NCBI GenBank assembly: GCA_041744755.1
Contig: JBGTKC010000250.1
Coordinates: 1 to 15,757 of the forward strand
Source: CALDTK01 sp041744755
GTDB lineage: Bacteria; Bacteroidota; Bacteroidia; Chitinophagales; Saprospiraceae
DNA: 15,757 nt
Reading direction: 5' to 3'
A program made the translations under genes and the position numbers. Below the pieces are notes generated by a model that was not told where the DNA came from, searched no databases, and saw only the letters and a list, made by a program, of their open reading frames with translations. The number at the start of each line of letters is the position of its first letter. Position 1 is the stretch's first letter. Shown one piece after another: positions 1 to 7,841 of this stretch.

Positions 1-44
1 AAGAAGGGGATGGCGTAGAGGACGACGGTGGCGTAGGTCTGCAT
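1..44 (-). CDS. N-terminus of a membrane protein (partial, runs off left edge)
   Basis: Only the first 14 codons are present, reading MQTYATVVLYAIPF from an ATG at 44-42. The segment is hydrophobic and looks like the start of an N-terminal membrane helix. It resembles the first residues of some Bacteroidota sterol desaturase family proteins, but 14 residues are too few to assign a family. It starts 24 nt after the stop of the Uma2-family gene on the same strand, so the two may be co-transcribed. A GGAGG string overlaps the Uma2 stop codon but is too far from this ATG to act as a normal ribosome binding site. Confidence 0.4.
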   Translation of the reverse strand, partial: MQTYATVVLYAIPF

Positions 45-68
45 GGACGGTGGGTGAAATTACGCCTC

Positions 69-707
69 CTAGTCCGGCAACAACTCCGCCACGGTCACGT
101 CTCCGCAAAAAGGGCTGGCGAAAGAAGAGCCCTTGCCGAAGCGCTGAATGGAATCGTAGACGCCGGTCGTGGTGTTGGGCTGGGTGTAAACCTCGACCTG
201 GTCGTGCTTGAGGTTGATGATCCAGTACTCGAGGATGCCTGCCGCTGCGTAGAGTGGAGCTTTGACCTCGCGGTCGAAGGGTAGGCTCGAGTCGGCGACC
301 TCGATGACGAGGGGGATGTCTGGCGGTTCAGGATTGCCGGACCGCTGACTGTAGGACTCGCGGATGACGAGTGCGTAATCCGGCTCAGGCTCGGAGTCGG
401 GTGCTAACGTCACGGGGTTTTGTACTGCGCAGATGTGGGTCTGGATGTAGCGCGTGGTAAAATAGGTATTAAGCCTGTCGACACAGTCGCGGTGCGGTTT
501 TCCTATAGACATTTTCTCGATTAATTCGCCGTGGATAAGCTCGATCCGATCGTTCTCCGTGAGGACGCCGGCCTCGATCGCCTCGTGGTAGCGATCGAGG
601 GTGTAGCGGAAGGGGCGGGGCGCCGATAGAGCGACGGGCGCGGGAGACGGATGCGGCGGGGCCTGCGTCTCGGGTGCGAGAGCGGCGTTAGACTGGGTGA
701 CGGTCAT
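69..707 (-). CDS. Uma2 family (DUF820) putative endonuclease
   Basis: The protein has 212 aa, usual for Uma2/DUF820, a PD-(D/E)XK nuclease-fold family with no established substrate. An Ala/Pro-rich, probably disordered leader covers residues 1-30. The fold follows, with RYTLDRYHEAIEAG (34-47) and RIELIHGELIEKM (54-66). The likely acidic catalytic residues are Asp110 in EPEPDYALV and Glu136 in PLVIEVADSS, with Lys149 nearby. The EYWIINL segment (160-166) is typical of the family. As usual in this family, the classical ExK pair is not intact and the lysine lies downstream. The ATG at 707 follows a promoter-like TACCTTTA box by only 4 nt. The family assignment is firm; the cellular role is unknown. 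Confidence 0.85.
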   Translation of the reverse strand: MTVTQSNAALAPETQAPPHPSPAPVALSAPRPFRYTLDRYHEAIEAGVLTENDRIELIHGELIEKMSIGKPHRDCVDRLNTYFTTRYIQTHICAVQNPVTLAPDSEPEPDYALVIRESYSQRSGNPEPPDIPLVIEVADSSLPFDREVKAPLYAAAGILEYWIINLKHDQVEVYTQPNTTTGVYDSIQRFGKGSSFASPFCGDVTVAELLPD

Positions 708-711
708 GCGC

Positions 712-719
712 TAAAGGTA
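712..719 (-). promoter_or_regulatory. Putative -7 box TACCTTTA of the Uma2 gene
   Basis: On the minus strand TACCTTTA matches the Bacteroidota -7 consensus TAnnTTTG at 7 of 8 positions. It ends 4 nt before the ATG. Bacteroidota start sites lie a few nt downstream of this box, so the mRNA would be leaderless or nearly so. No good -33 TTG is visible, so the call is tentative. Confidence 0.35.
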
Positions 720-758
720 CGCTCCTCGAGGTCCCGAGACGTGCCGCTGGAGTGGGCT

Positions 759-892
759 GTTCGACGCGCTCTGCGCGCTTGCCCCCCCCCGCCTACGGGC
801 CGGAAGACGGGATGTAACTGCCTTGGTGATTTGTATATCCTCCTCGCCCCTTTTTCGTGGGCGCCGGGCGGTGCGCGCAGAGCGCGTCGAAC
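759..892. repeat. 20-bp perfect inverted repeat with 94-bp spacer
   Basis: The left arm 759-778 reads GTTCGACGCGCTCTGCGCGC and the right arm 873-892 is its exact reverse complement. Each arm also contains a small palindrome (CGCGC-TCT-GCGCG). The arms sit between the divergent Uma2 and S41 peptidase genes. The spacer (779-872) contains a C9 run at 782-790. The layout is like a pair of REP-type palindromes in inverted orientation. I see no third copy in the window. Confidence 0.8.
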
Positions 893-907
893 CGCCGCCC
901 GGCGCCC
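859..907. repeat. GC-rich hairpin, 13-bp stem enclosing one inverted-repeat arm
   Basis: GGGCGCCGGGCGG at 859-871 is perfectly complementary to CCGCCCGGCGCCC at 895-907. The 23-nt loop (872-894) consists almost entirely of the right arm of the 20-bp inverted repeat. The two structures are therefore nested and could compete. The hairpin ends 36 nt before the box of the S41 peptidase gene. Confidence 0.7.
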
Positions 908-942
908 GCGACAAAGGACTTAGCCCCTCCGCGGGTCAATGT

Positions 943-950
943 TACCTTGG
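943..950 (+). promoter_or_regulatory. Putative -7 box TACCTTGG of the S41 peptidase gene
   Basis: TACCTTGG is close to TAnnTTTG and ends 5 nt before the ATG at 956. A weak -33 candidate, TTA at 920-922, lies 20 nt upstream, which is the usual spacing. The preceding CGCGGGTCA is also found just upstream of the box of the alpha/beta hydrolase gene (10789-10797). Confidence 0.35.
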
Positions 951-955
951 CCGCT

Positions 956-3900
956 ATGCGATACTTCATACTATTGATAGCCGCCGTTTTCGCGACAGCG
1001 ACTTTCGCCCAAAACACGGCCTACTTTCGCCAGCCCGCCCTCTCCGGCCAGACGCTCGTCTTCAGCTCGGAAGGCGACCTCTGGGTAGCCGATCTCGCCG
1101 GCGGAGAAGCGCGTCGCCTCACGAGCCACGTCGGCGACGAGGCTTGGCCCGTGCTCTCGCCCGACGGCAAGACGGTGGCCTTCAGCGCCGAGTACCAGGG
1201 CAAGAGCGATGCGTACGTAATGCCCGTGGCCGGCGGGACCCCGAGGCGCATCGCCTGGCTCAACGGCCGGCCCGTCGGTTGGACGCCCGGGGGGGAGGTG
1301 CTCGTGCGCACCTTCGAGCGCTCGGGGATGCCGCAGGCGCGCCTCGTCACCATCGCGCCCAGCACGCTCCAAATCACGGAAGTCCAACTCGCCGAGGCAG
1401 CCGAGGGCGCCTACGCTCCCGATGGCACGCTCTACTTCGTGCGCCTCCCGCGCCAGGGCTCTAACTCGCGCTGGTACAAGGGCGGCACGGCGCCCAAGAT
1501 GTGGAGCTACAAGCAGGGTGACGCTTCCGCAAGACCTTTGACCAACGACTACCCCGGCACCTCGCGCCAACCCGTCGTCCTCGCCGATGGCCGCGTGTAC
1601 TTCCTCTCGGATCGCCAGGACGCGATGAACGTCTGGTCGATGAACGCCGCCGGCACAGACCTTCAGCGACACACGAGCTACACCGACTTCGACCTCCAGG
1701 AATTGAGTGGCTCGGGCCAAAACCTCGTCTTCCGCATGGGAGCCGACCTCTACCGCATGACGGCGCCCGCTGGCCAGCCGGAGCTGATCCGCCTCAACGT
1801 CCGCTCGGACGCCGAGCAGAGCCTCACCGAGTACGAAACCGAGCCGATGGAGCGGCTCTCGAGCGCCAGCATCTCGCACAACGGCAAGCAGGTGGCACTC
1901 GTGTCGCGCGGCGAACTGTTCGTGGCGCCCGCGGGGGCCGGTCGCCTCGTACACCTCGACGCCAACTCGGGCGTCCGCTACCGCGAGGCGGTGTTCGGCA
2001 AGGACTCGAGCGTGGTGTACGCGCTGAGCGACGCGAGCGGTGAATTGGAGTGGTACCGCATCCCGGTCAACGGCGTCGGCGAGACCAAGAAGATCACGGA
2101 CGGGCCGGCGGTTTTGCGCGAAAGCGGCCTCCTCTCCCCCGACGGCAAGCGCATGGCGCATACCAATTACCGCGACGGTCTGTGGATCGTGGACATGAAA
2201 TCCGGCAAAACCACCCGCATTAGCGATCGTGCCGCCGGGCAAGTCGCCTGGAGTCCCGACAGCCGCTACCTCGTGTACCCGAAGGCCCAGGACGCCAACC
2301 GCGACGCGCTCCACGTCTACGACACGAAAGACGGCAAGTCGAAGCAAATCACGCCGGGCCGTTTTAGCGACAGCCGACCGGCCTTCTCTAAGAGAGGTGA
2401 CTGGCTGTACTTCGTCTCGGCGAGGCACTGGGAGTCGGACGTGGACTCTCCCTGGGGCGAGCGCGCGCCGCAGCCGCACTACGGCAAGCCGGAGGGCATC
2501 TTCGCGATCCCCTTACGGGAAAACGCCCGTTGGCCCTTCACGCCCGACAATGAGTTGCTGGCGGTGGCGCCGAAGGATTCCAACAAGCTGACCGACCCGA
2601 TGCGCTTCGACCTCGGGGATCGCATCCGCGAGGCGCCCATCAAGCCGGGCAGCTTCGGAGCCGTACTCGTGGGCGACAAGCGGATCTTCTACCTCGACGA
2701 CGAAGGCGACCTGTTCTCCCACGAGATGAAGGCCGAGGCCAAGCCCGTGAAGGTCACCGACAAGGTGGAGTCGGTGGACCTGTCGGGGGACCGCTCGACG
2801 CTGCTCGTGTACAAGACCAAAGGCACGAAGGCGCTCTACACCCTCAAGACCGACGCCGGTAAGGACGCCGACCTGAAAGACGCCGGGGTGAAACTCGAGG
2901 ACTGGCGCTTCGCCGTCGACAAGCGCGCGGAGTGGAACCAGATCTACCACGACGCCTGGCGCCTGCACCGAGACTATTTCTGGGACCCGAACATGCTGGG
3001 TGTGGACTGGGTCGCGATGCGCGGGAAGTACGAGCCGCTGCTGGGGCGCGTGGGTTCGCGCGCGGAGCTGAGCGACCTACAGGCCATGCTCGTCTCGGAG
3101 CTGAGCCTCATGCACTCCAACGCCGGCGGCGGGGACGTGCGGGGGCCGGAGGTTAGCGCGGAGGTGGGCCAGCTCGGGGCGGTGTTCGCCAAGGACCCCA
3201 AGAGCGGTGGCTTTCGGGTCGTGGAGCGCTACGACGGTCACCCGGATTTGCCCGAAACTTGGAGTCCGTTGCAGCAGCCCGATGTGCGGGTCAGCGAGGG
3301 CGACGTCATCCTGGCGGTCAACGGTCGTTCGACGGCGGACGTGGAGCAGCTCGAGACCTTGCTGCTAGATGCGGCAGGCAAGAACGTGCTACTGAAAGTC
3401 CGCGACAAGGGCGGCAAGGAGCGGTCGGTTTTGGCGAAAGCCCTCGACAGCCGCGGGGCGTACAGCCTCCGCTACGAAGACTGGGAGCGCTCGCGACTCG
3501 CGGCCGTGGACTCAATGAGCGAAGGTGAACTCGGCTACCTGCACATCCAGGCGATGGGCGACGGCGACATCGGCCGCTTCACGCGGGACTTCTACTCGCA
3601 GCTCGGCAAGAAGGGCATGATCGTCGACGTGCGCCACAACAACGGCGGCAACATCGACTCGTGGGTCCTCGGACAGCTGATGCGTCGGGCGTGGAGCTAT
3701 TTCGCGCCCCGCAACGGCGACATGGTGGCGCCGAACATGCAGGAGAGTTTCAACGGGCCGCTCGTGGTGCTGGTCGACCACCGCACCTCCTCCGACGGGG
3801 AGAGCTTCGCGGATGGTTTCACGCGGCTGGGCCTGGGCCACACGATCGGGACGCGGACCTGGGGCGGGGAGGTCTGGCTGACGGGCAGCAATCGCCAGGT

Positions 3901-4177
3901 CGACGGCGGGATCGCGCGCGCCTCCGAGATCGGGGTCTTCGGATTAGACGGCACGTGGCTGGTGGAGGGGTGGGGCTTTGAGCCCGCGCAGGAGGTCGAC
4001 AATGAGCCGCACGCGAGCTACCTGGGCACGGACGCGCAGTTGGAGGCGGCCGTCAAGTATTTGGAGGGACAGCTTTCGCAAAAACCTGTGGCCGTGCCGA
4101 TGAGGCCGGCGTATCCGGTGGTGGTGCCGGGGCAGGGGTATCCGACGCCGTATCCTGGGTGGGAGGCAGGCCGGTAA
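956..4177 (+). CDS. Secreted tricorn-like S41 family peptidase
   Basis: This 1073-aa protein resembles the tricorn protease, a serine peptidase that trims peptides. The ATG at 956 is chosen because it opens a clear signal peptide (MRYFILLIAAVFATATFA); the reading frame stays open further upstream without one. Repeated propeller motifs such as LSPDGKTVAFSAEY, YFLSDRQDAMNVW and AWSPDSRYLVYP fill roughly residues 25-620. A PDZ-like region covers about 760-850 (VRVSEGDVILAVNGRS). The C-terminal S41 domain holds the likely catalytic His720 (LMHSNAGGGD), nucleophile Ser946 (TSSDGESFADGF) and Glu1004 (WLVEGWGFEP), by analogy with the tricorn tetrad. The tail is Pro/Tyr-rich. The signal peptide suggests a periplasmic or secreted enzyme rather than a cytosolic one. 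The next gene is convergent, so it is probably monocistronic. Four copies or near-copies of the dispersed 16-bp motif fall inside it. Confidence 0.9.
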   Translation: MRYFILLIAAVFATATFAQNTAYFRQPALSGQTLVFSSEGDLWVADLAGGEARRLTSHVGDEAWPVLSPDGKTVAFSAEYQGKSDAYVMPVAGGTPRRIAWLNGRPVGWTPGGEVLVRTFERSGMPQARLVTIAPSTLQITEVQLAEAAEGAYAPDGTLYFVRLPRQGSNSRWYKGGTAPKMWSYKQGDASARPLTNDYPGTSRQPVVLADGRVYFLSDRQDAMNVWSMNAAGTDLQRHTSYTDFDLQELSGSGQNLVFRMGADLYRMTAPAGQPELIRLNVRSDAEQSLTEYETEPMERLSSASISHNGKQVALVSRGELFVAPAGAGRLVHLDANSGVRYREAVFGKDSSVVYALSDASGELEWYRIPVNGVGETKKITDGPAVLRESGLLSPDGKRMAHTNYRDGLWIVDMKSGKTTRISDRAAGQVAWSPDSRYLVYPKAQDANRDALHVYDTKDGKSKQITPGRFSDSRPAFSKRGDWLYFVSARHWESDVDSPWGERAPQPHYGKPEGIFAIPLRENARWPFTPDNELLAVAPKDSNKLTDPMRFDLGDRIREAPIKPGSFGAVLVGDKRIFYLDDEGDLFSHEMKAEAKPVKVTDKVESVDLSGDRSTLLVYKTKGTKALYTLKTDAGKDADLKDAGVKLEDWRFAVDKRAEWNQIYHDAWRLHRDYFWDPNMLGVDWVAMRGKYEPLLGRVGSRAELSDLQAMLVSELSLMHSNAGGGDVRGPEVSAEVGQLGAVFAKDPKSGGFRVVERYDGHPDLPETWSPLQQPDVRVSEGDVILAVNGRSTADVEQLETLLLDAAGKNVLLKVRDKGGKERSVLAKALDSRGAYSLRYEDWERSRLAAVDSMSEGELGYLHIQAMGDGDIGRFTRDFYSQLGKKGMIVDVRHNNGGNIDSWVLGQLMRRAWSYFAPRNGDMVAPNMQESFNGPLVVLVDHRTSSDGESFADGFTRLGLGHTIGTRTWGGEVWLTGSNRQVDGGIARASEIGVFGLDGTWLVEGWGFEPAQEVDNEPHASYLGTDAQLEAAVKYLEGQLSQKPVAVPMRPAYPVVVPGQGYPTPYPGWEAGR
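1002..1015 (-). repeat. Dispersed motif, one-base-insertion variant
   Basis: CTTTCGCCCAAAAC on the plus strand equals the motif core CTTTCGCCAAAAC with one extra C. It encodes TFAQN at the signal-peptide cleavage region of the S41 peptidase. Confidence 0.4.
2110..2125 (+). repeat. Dispersed motif, one-base-insertion variant
   Basis: GGTTTTGCGCGAAAGC is the motif GGTTTTGGCGAAAGC with one inserted C. It lies in the S41 peptidase gene and encodes VLRES. Confidence 0.45.
3427..3442 (+). repeat. Dispersed motif, exact 16-bp copy
   Basis: GGTTTTGGCGAAAGCC is identical to the copies at 7657-7672 and (reverse complement) 8372-8387. It lies in the PDZ-like region of the S41 peptidase gene and reads VLAKA. 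Confidence 0.85.
4071..4086 (-). repeat. Dispersed motif, 14/16 match
   Basis: AGCTTTCGCAAAAACC matches the reverse complement of the motif at 14 of 16 bases. It lies near the 3' end of the S41 peptidase gene and encodes LSQKP. Confidence 0.6.
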
Positions 4178-4323
4178 CTCGATTGCCCCGATCCGAGGTG
4201 TCCACTGGCTGAGCCAGAGCCATCGCTGTGGTCGCCATGGACGCGCGGCGAAAGGTATCGAAGCAAAACACGGGGAGCACTCGCAATGAACTCCCACCAA
4301 ACTACCGTTTGCCAGTGTCAAGC

Positions 4324-4341
4324 GTGCGGCGTACGCCTCAC
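4324..4341. terminator. Dyad between convergent genes, possible termination site
   Basis: The 10-bp palindrome GGCGTACGCC (4328-4337) is extended by GTG/CAC flanks across one mismatch. It directly adjoins and overlaps the TGA of the minus-strand gene. The 160-bp gap between the two convergent genes (4178-4337) otherwise holds only a small 5-bp hairpin at 4205-4217. There is no T-run, so a terminator role is weakly supported. Confidence 0.25.
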
Positions 4342-6479
4342 TTAAACACCCACCCCGCCGTCACCGACCAAGTACCCGTCTCGACGATATTCCCCGCAAA
4401 CGCAGCGTCATTGCTCCGCACCGTCACCCGGTCGTCTCCCACGGCCAGGCGCTTATCCTTTCGGAACGCCTGCCCCGTTTCTTTAAACCACACACCGGGC
4501 GTACTCGAGAGATTGTGGTGGTAGGTAGCCCGCAGATATAACTCCCGGCTGTGGCGTGTCTCCACGGCGAGCTCGGCGGCGAAGTTGAGGTTGTGCTGAT
4601 TGCTGCCGTAGCCGAGCCTCACCCTGTCGCCTTTGAACTTATCTCCGTCCACGCGGATGGCCGAGCCCTCGGAATCGGCCTTGCCGAGTGTCCGGTAGTA
4701 CCGGAAGAAGCTGTACTGGGCCACGGTGCGTAGGATGACGGGCCGGTGACGCGGCCGTAGATTGGTCTGCAGGCCCAGACCGATCGCGCGGTCTCGGTAG
4801 GTGTTGTTGCTGAAGTCGAAAGCCGAGCTGTACCGCACGAAAGCATTTTTGTGGAGCACCAGGTCGAGGTCCCAGCGCAGGATGACCTCGAAGTTGCGCT
4901 CACCGAGTGCCTGACCTATATCGAGGAGCCGATTCCCACCTTTGTCGCTGTAGGACACCGAGAGGGTTTGGGGGCCGGATGTAAGTAGGTGTGGACCGAC
5001 CCCGAGCGAACTGCGGAGCTTGACGTCGCCAATTGAACGACTCACCGTCGCGGAGCCCTGGCTTACGGCCACATCGATGCCTGCTTCCGGATCAGCAGCC
5101 TCTGACTCACTCGACTGTGCCGCCAACTCTGCCGCTCGTCTCGCCAGCGAGTCGCGAACCTGCCGTAGGGAGTCTTGGTAGGCCCGCCCGAACACCTCCT
5201 GCGCGAGCCGCATCGTCTGAAACTGTCGCATCCCATCAGCGAGGCCCTCGCTCATCGGCAAGACGTTGTAGTCGCGCCAGAAATCGGCCTCGTAGCGGCC
5301 GGTGAGGTTGACGAACTGATCGTCGCGCGTCATGCGGCTGAGGTACGGCACAGGATTTCCGGAGCCCTCGACCAGCTCCGTGGTTTTGACCTCGTTGGTG
5401 TAGCGTGCGCCATTGCGTCTTTCCCCCTCGCGAAGGGCGTCACTGAAGTACCAGCGATCGCCGGACTTACGGTAGTTGACGGTGTACTTGTTTGCGTTCC
5501 AACTACCGCTGTACAAAGGGTAATCGTTGTTGCGCTTCAAGCCTTCTTCGGTGATCTCGAACTCCGCCCGTAGGAAGGCATGACTATCCTTCTCGATAAA
5601 TACCCGCCCCTCGAGCCGCGCCTTGGTTTCTGAAGCTGGCTCGTCCTTGGCGTCGAAAATTCCGGTGAGGACATTGAGAAGACCCGGCTTGCGTTTTGCG
5701 ACAGGGGAACTAGCGGCCTCTCCGTTCTTACTAAACGCGATGACGTAGACCGGCTTGTCGTTGTAGGTCGTCATGCGCTCCAAGCGGTACTGGTACACCG
5801 GGAAGAGCGCCTCGTCGATGAAGTCCTCGCGGTTCTTGACGAAGTCGAAGCGGTGGGCCGCCATGTGGCCGGAGGTAAAGCCCGAGCGCACGGTCGTGTC
5901 GAGCGGGTCGCGTAGGTTGACCTTACGCCCTTGCACGAGGCCGACTTGTCCTTCTTTGGTGTTCTCGTAACTCGTCTTGTAGACCTGGAGTACGCCCTCG
6001 GCGAGGTACTTGTAGCGCAGGCTATCGTCGGTAAGGGACTCGCGGTAGAAGGCGAGCGAATTGGAGGGAGAGGTGGGGTAGTTCTTGGGGATTGCTGCGA
6101 CCGCCTTTCGGATGATGTTGAGGATCGCGTTGCGGTCCATGACGATGACTTCCGTCAAACCTGTTACCGCGGGCTTAAGGGAGACGGTCGCGCCGTCCTT
6201 CACGTCCCGCACCCGCCGCCGGTACGTCTCGTACCCGATGAAGGACACGCTAAACTCGCCGTCTTGCATGTCCTGCGGCAGCTTCAGCTCATAGCGTCCG
6301 TCGTAGCCGGAGGTAGTCCCGATGGCTTTCTCGGCGATGCCGACGTGGGCGTAGGGGATGGGTTGGCGGGTCTTCGCGTCGAGGATGCGGCCGGTGAGGA
6401 GGAGGGACTCGGGCTGGGCGAGGGCGGTGAGGGAGGCGAGTATCGCGAGGACAAAAAGGGAGTAGGTGTGGCGTCGCAT
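4338..6479 (-). CDS. Carboxypeptidase regulatory-like domain outer-membrane protein
   Basis: The 713-aa protein starts with a signal peptide (MRRHTYSLFVLAILASLTALAQ). Residues 27 to about 105 form a carboxypeptidase regulatory-like beta-sandwich (LLTGRILDAKTRQPIPYAHV ... TSGYDGRYEL ... VSFIGYETYRR), the module found at the start of TonB-dependent receptors and many other Bacteroidota surface proteins. After it come LTEVIVMDRNAILNIIRKAV and an FYRES motif seen in a family of such Bacteroidota proteins of unknown function. There is no TonB plug. The C-terminal third has alternating polar/hydrophobic segments and ends TWSVTAGWVFK, which fits strands of an outer-membrane barrel; this is inference. 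No strong copy of the dispersed motif occurs in its 2.1 kb, unlike neighbouring genes. The ATG is chosen because it directly opens the signal peptide. Confidence 0.75.
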   Translation of the reverse strand: MRRHTYSLFVLAILASLTALAQPESLLLTGRILDAKTRQPIPYAHVGIAEKAIGTTSGYDGRYELKLPQDMQDGEFSVSFIGYETYRRRVRDVKDGATVSLKPAVTGLTEVIVMDRNAILNIIRKAVAAIPKNYPTSPSNSLAFYRESLTDDSLRYKYLAEGVLQVYKTSYENTKEGQVGLVQGRKVNLRDPLDTTVRSGFTSGHMAAHRFDFVKNREDFIDEALFPVYQYRLERMTTYNDKPVYVIAFSKNGEAASSPVAKRKPGLLNVLTGIFDAKDEPASETKARLEGRVFIEKDSHAFLRAEFEITEEGLKRNNDYPLYSGSWNANKYTVNYRKSGDRWYFSDALREGERRNGARYTNEVKTTELVEGSGNPVPYLSRMTRDDQFVNLTGRYEADFWRDYNVLPMSEGLADGMRQFQTMRLAQEVFGRAYQDSLRQVRDSLARRAAELAAQSSESEAADPEAGIDVAVSQGSATVSRSIGDVKLRSSLGVGPHLLTSGPQTLSVSYSDKGGNRLLDIGQALGERNFEVILRWDLDLVLHKNAFVRYSSAFDFSNNTYRDRAIGLGLQTNLRPRHRPVILRTVAQYSFFRYYRTLGKADSEGSAIRVDGDKFKGDRVRLGYGSNQHNLNFAAELAVETRHSRELYLRATYHHNLSSTPGVWFKETGQAFRKDKRLAVGDDRVTVRSNDAAFAGNIVETGTWSVTAGWVFK

Positions 6480-6514
6480 CCGGGTGGGTTTGAGGCTGGA
6501 CGATGTACGCTAAG

Positions 6515-6522
6515 GAAGGTTA
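6515..6522 (-). promoter_or_regulatory. Weak -7-like box TAACCTTC upstream of the 4338-6479 gene
   Basis: TAACCTTC on the minus strand resembles the TACCTTT-type boxes of other genes here. It lies 35 nt before the ATG at 6479 and would give a short leader. No -33 element is clear. The C11A8 tract lies just upstream of where a -33 element would fall. Confidence 0.2.
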
Positions 6523-6548
6523 CAGCGAGTGCCCTGACAGGACTCACG

Positions 6549-6567
6549 CCCCCCCCCCCAAAAAAAA
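6549..6567. repeat. Homopolymer tract C11A8
   Basis: Eleven C are followed directly by eight A (T8G11 on the minus strand). It lies about 70-90 nt upstream of the minus-strand start codon at 6479. Such runs are prone to slippage during replication. Confidence 0.85.
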
Positions 6568-6599
6568 GTCGCACAGTTGCGCCCCTCGTGCGCAGGGGC
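6560..6599 (-). terminator. Possible minus-strand terminator: hairpins followed by T8
   Basis: Read on the minus strand, stem GCCCCT/AGGGGC (6599-6594 and 6586-6581) is followed by CGCA-ACTG-TGCG (6581-6570), then AC and T8. This is terminator-like for transcripts from the desaturase gene, though it lies about 460 nt past that stop codon. Both stems are short, so support is modest. Confidence 0.3.
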
Positions 6600-7058
6600 T
6601 AAGTTGGCCAGGTGCCTGGCTCTTCGGCTTGCCGTGTCTAAGGACTTATAGATCACTACGCTTGAGCCCAGTTTGCGTAGCGACACGCGACACCATCCTT
6701 AGACCCACTCCTTCGAGCACGGCCGGAGAGCCTGTGCCTGCGCGCTTGACCGACGAGCCAATCTTGAACAGAGCAGTACAATGCTTTTTCGCCTCGGCAG
6801 CCCGAAACCACTCACGCTGCTTCCGCGGTGAAGAGACCGATTAGGTCTGGCACTTCTTCCCCAGGCTCCAGCCGATCGGCCATGGCCCGAAGTGTACCGG
6901 TCTATCCACTACCTCCGCTATCCAACGGCGGTCCGTCTCCCGTCCAGTATCGATCTCGATGGGTAATATTTACCTGCAAGGCAACACGGCCGCCGGATGC
7001 ACCACTAGCTATACGAGTGCAGATCGTCGGCGCACGGACCACAGACTTACGTGAGGGC

Positions 7059-7835
7059 CTAGTCGGGGCCTGAGTCCGGCCACACTTCAGTACCCATAGC
7101 GCGATCCCAAAAGGTAAAATACAAGCCGTAGTTCTTCGTAAACCGCGTATGGTGTAGCCCGTGGTGCGTCGCCCCAATCACGTTGCGTCCCCACCAAGTC
7201 TTCTCCAGCGGCATCGGATACAACTCCACGTTTAGGTGATTGACGATAGCGGATACCGTCATCAGCGTAAGCCACAGGACCAGCACAACCCCATGCATCG
7301 GTAGCACCAATAGTATGACCGGTATAATCCCCGCCTGCAGCACTGATTCCAATGGGTCGAACGCAAAGCTCGTCCACCCACTCGTCACCACCGAATCGTG
7401 ATGTCCTCTGTGCAAGATCGGATAGACCCGCGGGTGGTGCATCCATCTATGTAGCCAGTAGTAATACGTCTCGTGGACCAGCATCCCGATCGCCAGACTA
7501 ACCGGCAGATACCACAGCGGATATTCACGCCAATCCAAGTAGATCTTCAGCCATCCCACGTGCCACGCGTACAGCATCGCCACCGCACTCGCGCCGAAGA
7601 TGAAAGACGTGTAAAAGGACATCAACAGCTCCCGCTTCGTTTGGTCGTCCTTACGTGGTTTTGGCGAAAGCCGTAGTCGCCTTGCGGCAAAACGCTCCGC
7701 GTAGCGACCTGTCCTGAAGGTCCACTCGAAGGCGCCCGTCAGCAGGGCGTAGCGCCCGAACAGCATCAGCCCCAGCACCACCGCCGCCGCCGGCCAAACC
7801 CACCAGGGCCACGTCGTAATGTCGAAGTCGGGCAT
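7059..7835 (-). CDS. Sterol desaturase / fatty acid hydroxylase superfamily protein
   Basis: The 258-aa protein is an integral membrane di-iron oxygenase-type enzyme. The histidine clusters that would hold two irons are all present: His121 with HRWMHH (129-134), HRGHH (142-146), His200, and HHGLHH (224-229). Hydrophobic segments lie near 10-34, 75-92, 105-122 and 165-197. This superfamily hydroxylates or desaturates sterols, fatty acids or carotenoids; the substrate cannot be told from sequence alone. The ATG at 7835 follows a promoter-like box by 6 nt. It diverges from the flavoprotein gene, with 93 bp between them; a shared redox role is only a guess. An exact copy of the dispersed motif encodes LSPKP (56-60). 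Confidence 0.88.
   Translation of the reverse strand: MPDFDITTWPWWVWPAAAVVLGLMLFGRYALLTGAFEWTFRTGRYAERFAARRLRLSPKPRKDDQTKRELLMSFYTSFIFGASAVAMLYAWHVGWLKIYLDWREYPLWYLPVSLAIGMLVHETYYYWLHRWMHHPRVYPILHRGHHDSVVTSGWTSFAFDPLESVLQAGIIPVILLVLPMHGVVLVLWLTLMTVSAIVNHLNVELYPMPLEKTWWGRNVIGATHHGLHHTRFTKNYGLYFTFWDRAMGTEVWPDSGPD
7657..7672 (+). repeat. Dispersed motif, exact 16-bp copy
   Basis: GGTTTTGGCGAAAGCC on the plus strand lies antisense to the desaturase gene, where it reads LSPKP. The phase and translation differ from the copy at 3427, so the conservation is at DNA level. Confidence 0.85.
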
Positions 7836-7841
7836 CGTCGG

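Larger units (their letters stand above)
6480..7058. other. 579-nt non-coding region with several dyads
   Basis: I see no convincing gene here: the open frames have no recognisable family sequence. The region holds a C11A8 run (6549-6567), a hairpin at 6581-6599, a near-perfect dyad GCCAGG-TG-CCTGGC (6607-6620) and a two-tier structure at 6636-6704. The outer arms of that structure are GTCTAAGGA (6636-6644) and TCCTTAGAC (6696-6704). Its inner arms are CTACGC (6656-6661) and GCGTAG (6675-6680). It is the 5' region of the 4338-6479 gene and the 3' region of the desaturase gene, both on the minus strand. Nothing recognisable was seen in 6705-7058. Confidence 0.5.

Noticed and set aside
116..124. 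TGGCGAAAG in the Uma2 gene as another motif copy
   Set aside because: Only 9 bases match and the T-run is missing; it is not distinguishable from chance.
69..707. Uma2 gene as a marker of a mobile element or defence island
   Set aside because: The family includes putative nucleases, but there is no transposase, integrase, modification gene or defence partner next to it.
971..2479. 502-codon open frame antisense to the S41 peptidase gene
   Set aside because: It is a codon-bias shadow common in GC-rich DNA; the sequence is low-complexity Arg/Val/His-rich with no recognisable domain, and the plus-strand protein is clearly real.
6503..6844. 113-codon plus-strand frame in the gene-free region
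   Set aside because: It runs through the homopolymer tract, has a Pro/Lys low-complexity start and shows no recognisable family or promoter.
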